Of a stretch of 64,000 nt of DNA, positions 63,796-64,000 are shown piece after piece. The stretch's first letter is position 1. Each line of letters begins with the position of its first letter. The stretch lies in the NCBI RefSeq assembly GCF_023147505.1, contig NZ_JAHXPB010000004.1:248001-312000 (forward strand), written 5' to 3'. Position numbers and translations under genes: made by a program. Source of the DNA: Brevundimonas sp. EYE_349 (GTDB taxonomy: Bacteria; Pseudomonadota; Alphaproteobacteria; Caulobacterales; Caulobacteraceae). The notes beneath the pieces are model-generated. The model was not told the DNA's origin. It did no database searches and saw only the letters and a list, made by a program, of their open reading frames with translations.

Positions 63796-64000
63796 TGACG
63801 TATGATCTTGTAAGCGGCGAGGTCGTCATAACGGCGACGGAGTTCAAGGCCAAGTGTCTGGACCTTTTGGACCGCGTGAACTCGGGCGCTGTGAAGAAGG
63901 TTCACATCACTAAACGGGGCAAGGAGGCTGCCGTTCTGGTTGCTCCAGAAGCAGCGGCCGAAGAGCCTTGGAATCCCCACAGCATGTTCGGGAGCATGAA
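63795..64000 (+). CDS. Phd/YefM-type antitoxin, cut by window end
   Basis: The visible 68 codons read MTYDLVSGEVVITATEFKAK, then CLDLLDRVNSGAVKKVHITKRGKEAAVLV and EPWNPHSMFGSM. The TEFKAKCLDLLD and HITKRGKEAAVLV parts are the Phd/YefM DNA-binding fold of type II antitoxins. The gene runs off the window. A toxin, commonly PIN or RelE/Doc type, is expected just beyond. Its start codon is embedded in a perfect operator dyad. Confidence 0.85.
   Translation, partial: MTYDLVSGEVVITATEFKAKCLDLLDRVNSGAVKKVHITKRGKEAAVLVAPEAAAEEPWNPHSMFGSM

Overview
The window is GC-rich bacterial chromosome, gene-dense on both strands. Its gene set and order point to Caulobacterales, and Brevundimonas is my best guess at genus. 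The evidence is the divergent fliX / flgI-cheL-flbY flagellar locus followed by dksA, the popZ-valS pair, the divK-pleD operon with rpmG beside it, the clpS-clpA pair, an alphaproteobacterial-type LexA box (GTTC-N7-GTTC), and a candidate CtrA box ahead of divK. I see no plasmid, prophage, transposase or CRISPR array. Most of it is core genome with a few accessory patches.

Layout. 1-1468: 3' part of an ABC-F ATPase. 1674-6375: an EAL phosphodiesterase attached to flbY-cheL-flgI, then divergent fliX and dksA. 6401-7056: VapBC toxin-antitoxin. 7161-10383: gltX, a small secreted protein, a LOG-family hydrolase and a lipoprotein. 10451-16418: seven-subunit Mrp/Pha cation/proton antiporter operon (A and B fused) with 4-base overlaps throughout. 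16685-17753: tRNA-Asn, an rRNA/tRNA 2'-O-methyltransferase and tRNA-Cys. 17888-24497: isoaspartate-methyltransferase-like gene, TolC, popZ, valS, tlyA. 24590-30758: glycine-zipper protein, 23S/tRNA uracil methyltransferase, a hydrolase lipoprotein, an SOS-box radical SAM gene, and D-Ala-D-Ala carboxypeptidase. 31064-34373: phasin, clpS, clpA. 34477-41766: orphan membrane protein, GNAT protein and ridA, an unknown two-gene unit, polysaccharide deacetylase, pncB, dinB. 41879-46460: divK, pleD, rpmG, a secreted protein, DUF5990, Nudix and a membrane-tethered HTH protein. 46600-52038: rnr, then cystathionine beta-synthase and gamma-lyase/synthase (transsulfuration), and a thioesterase. 52039-52595: decayed DNA with a broken cold-shock gene. 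52596-59350: porin, nitronate monooxygenase-like, queF, HWE histidine kinase, DedA, nitroreductase, Nudix, cysE. 59358-64000: small proteins, a DUF4198 metal-uptake-type protein with a striking dyad upstream, AIM24, DUF2164, a second ABC-F ATPase, and the start of a Phd-type antitoxin with an operator on its start codon.

Shared themes. Cell-cycle and polarity functions (popZ, divK, pleD, flagellar genes) sit with c-di-GMP synthesis (PleD) and breakdown (EAL protein). Sulfur amino-acid genes (cysE, CBS, CGS/CGL) occur in two places. ClpS and ClpA form the N-degron adaptor/unfoldase pair.

I found no large undescribed system. The best leads are small: two genes that appear to start at CTG inside a CTGA stop/start overlap 1.5 kb apart, an SOS box on a spore-photoproduct-lyase-like radical SAM gene, a TTGC-N9-GCAA dyad before a DUF4198 gene, a tight operator at the Phd-type antitoxin, a membrane-anchored LuxR-type protein, and a paired intergenic element at 1471 and 54605.
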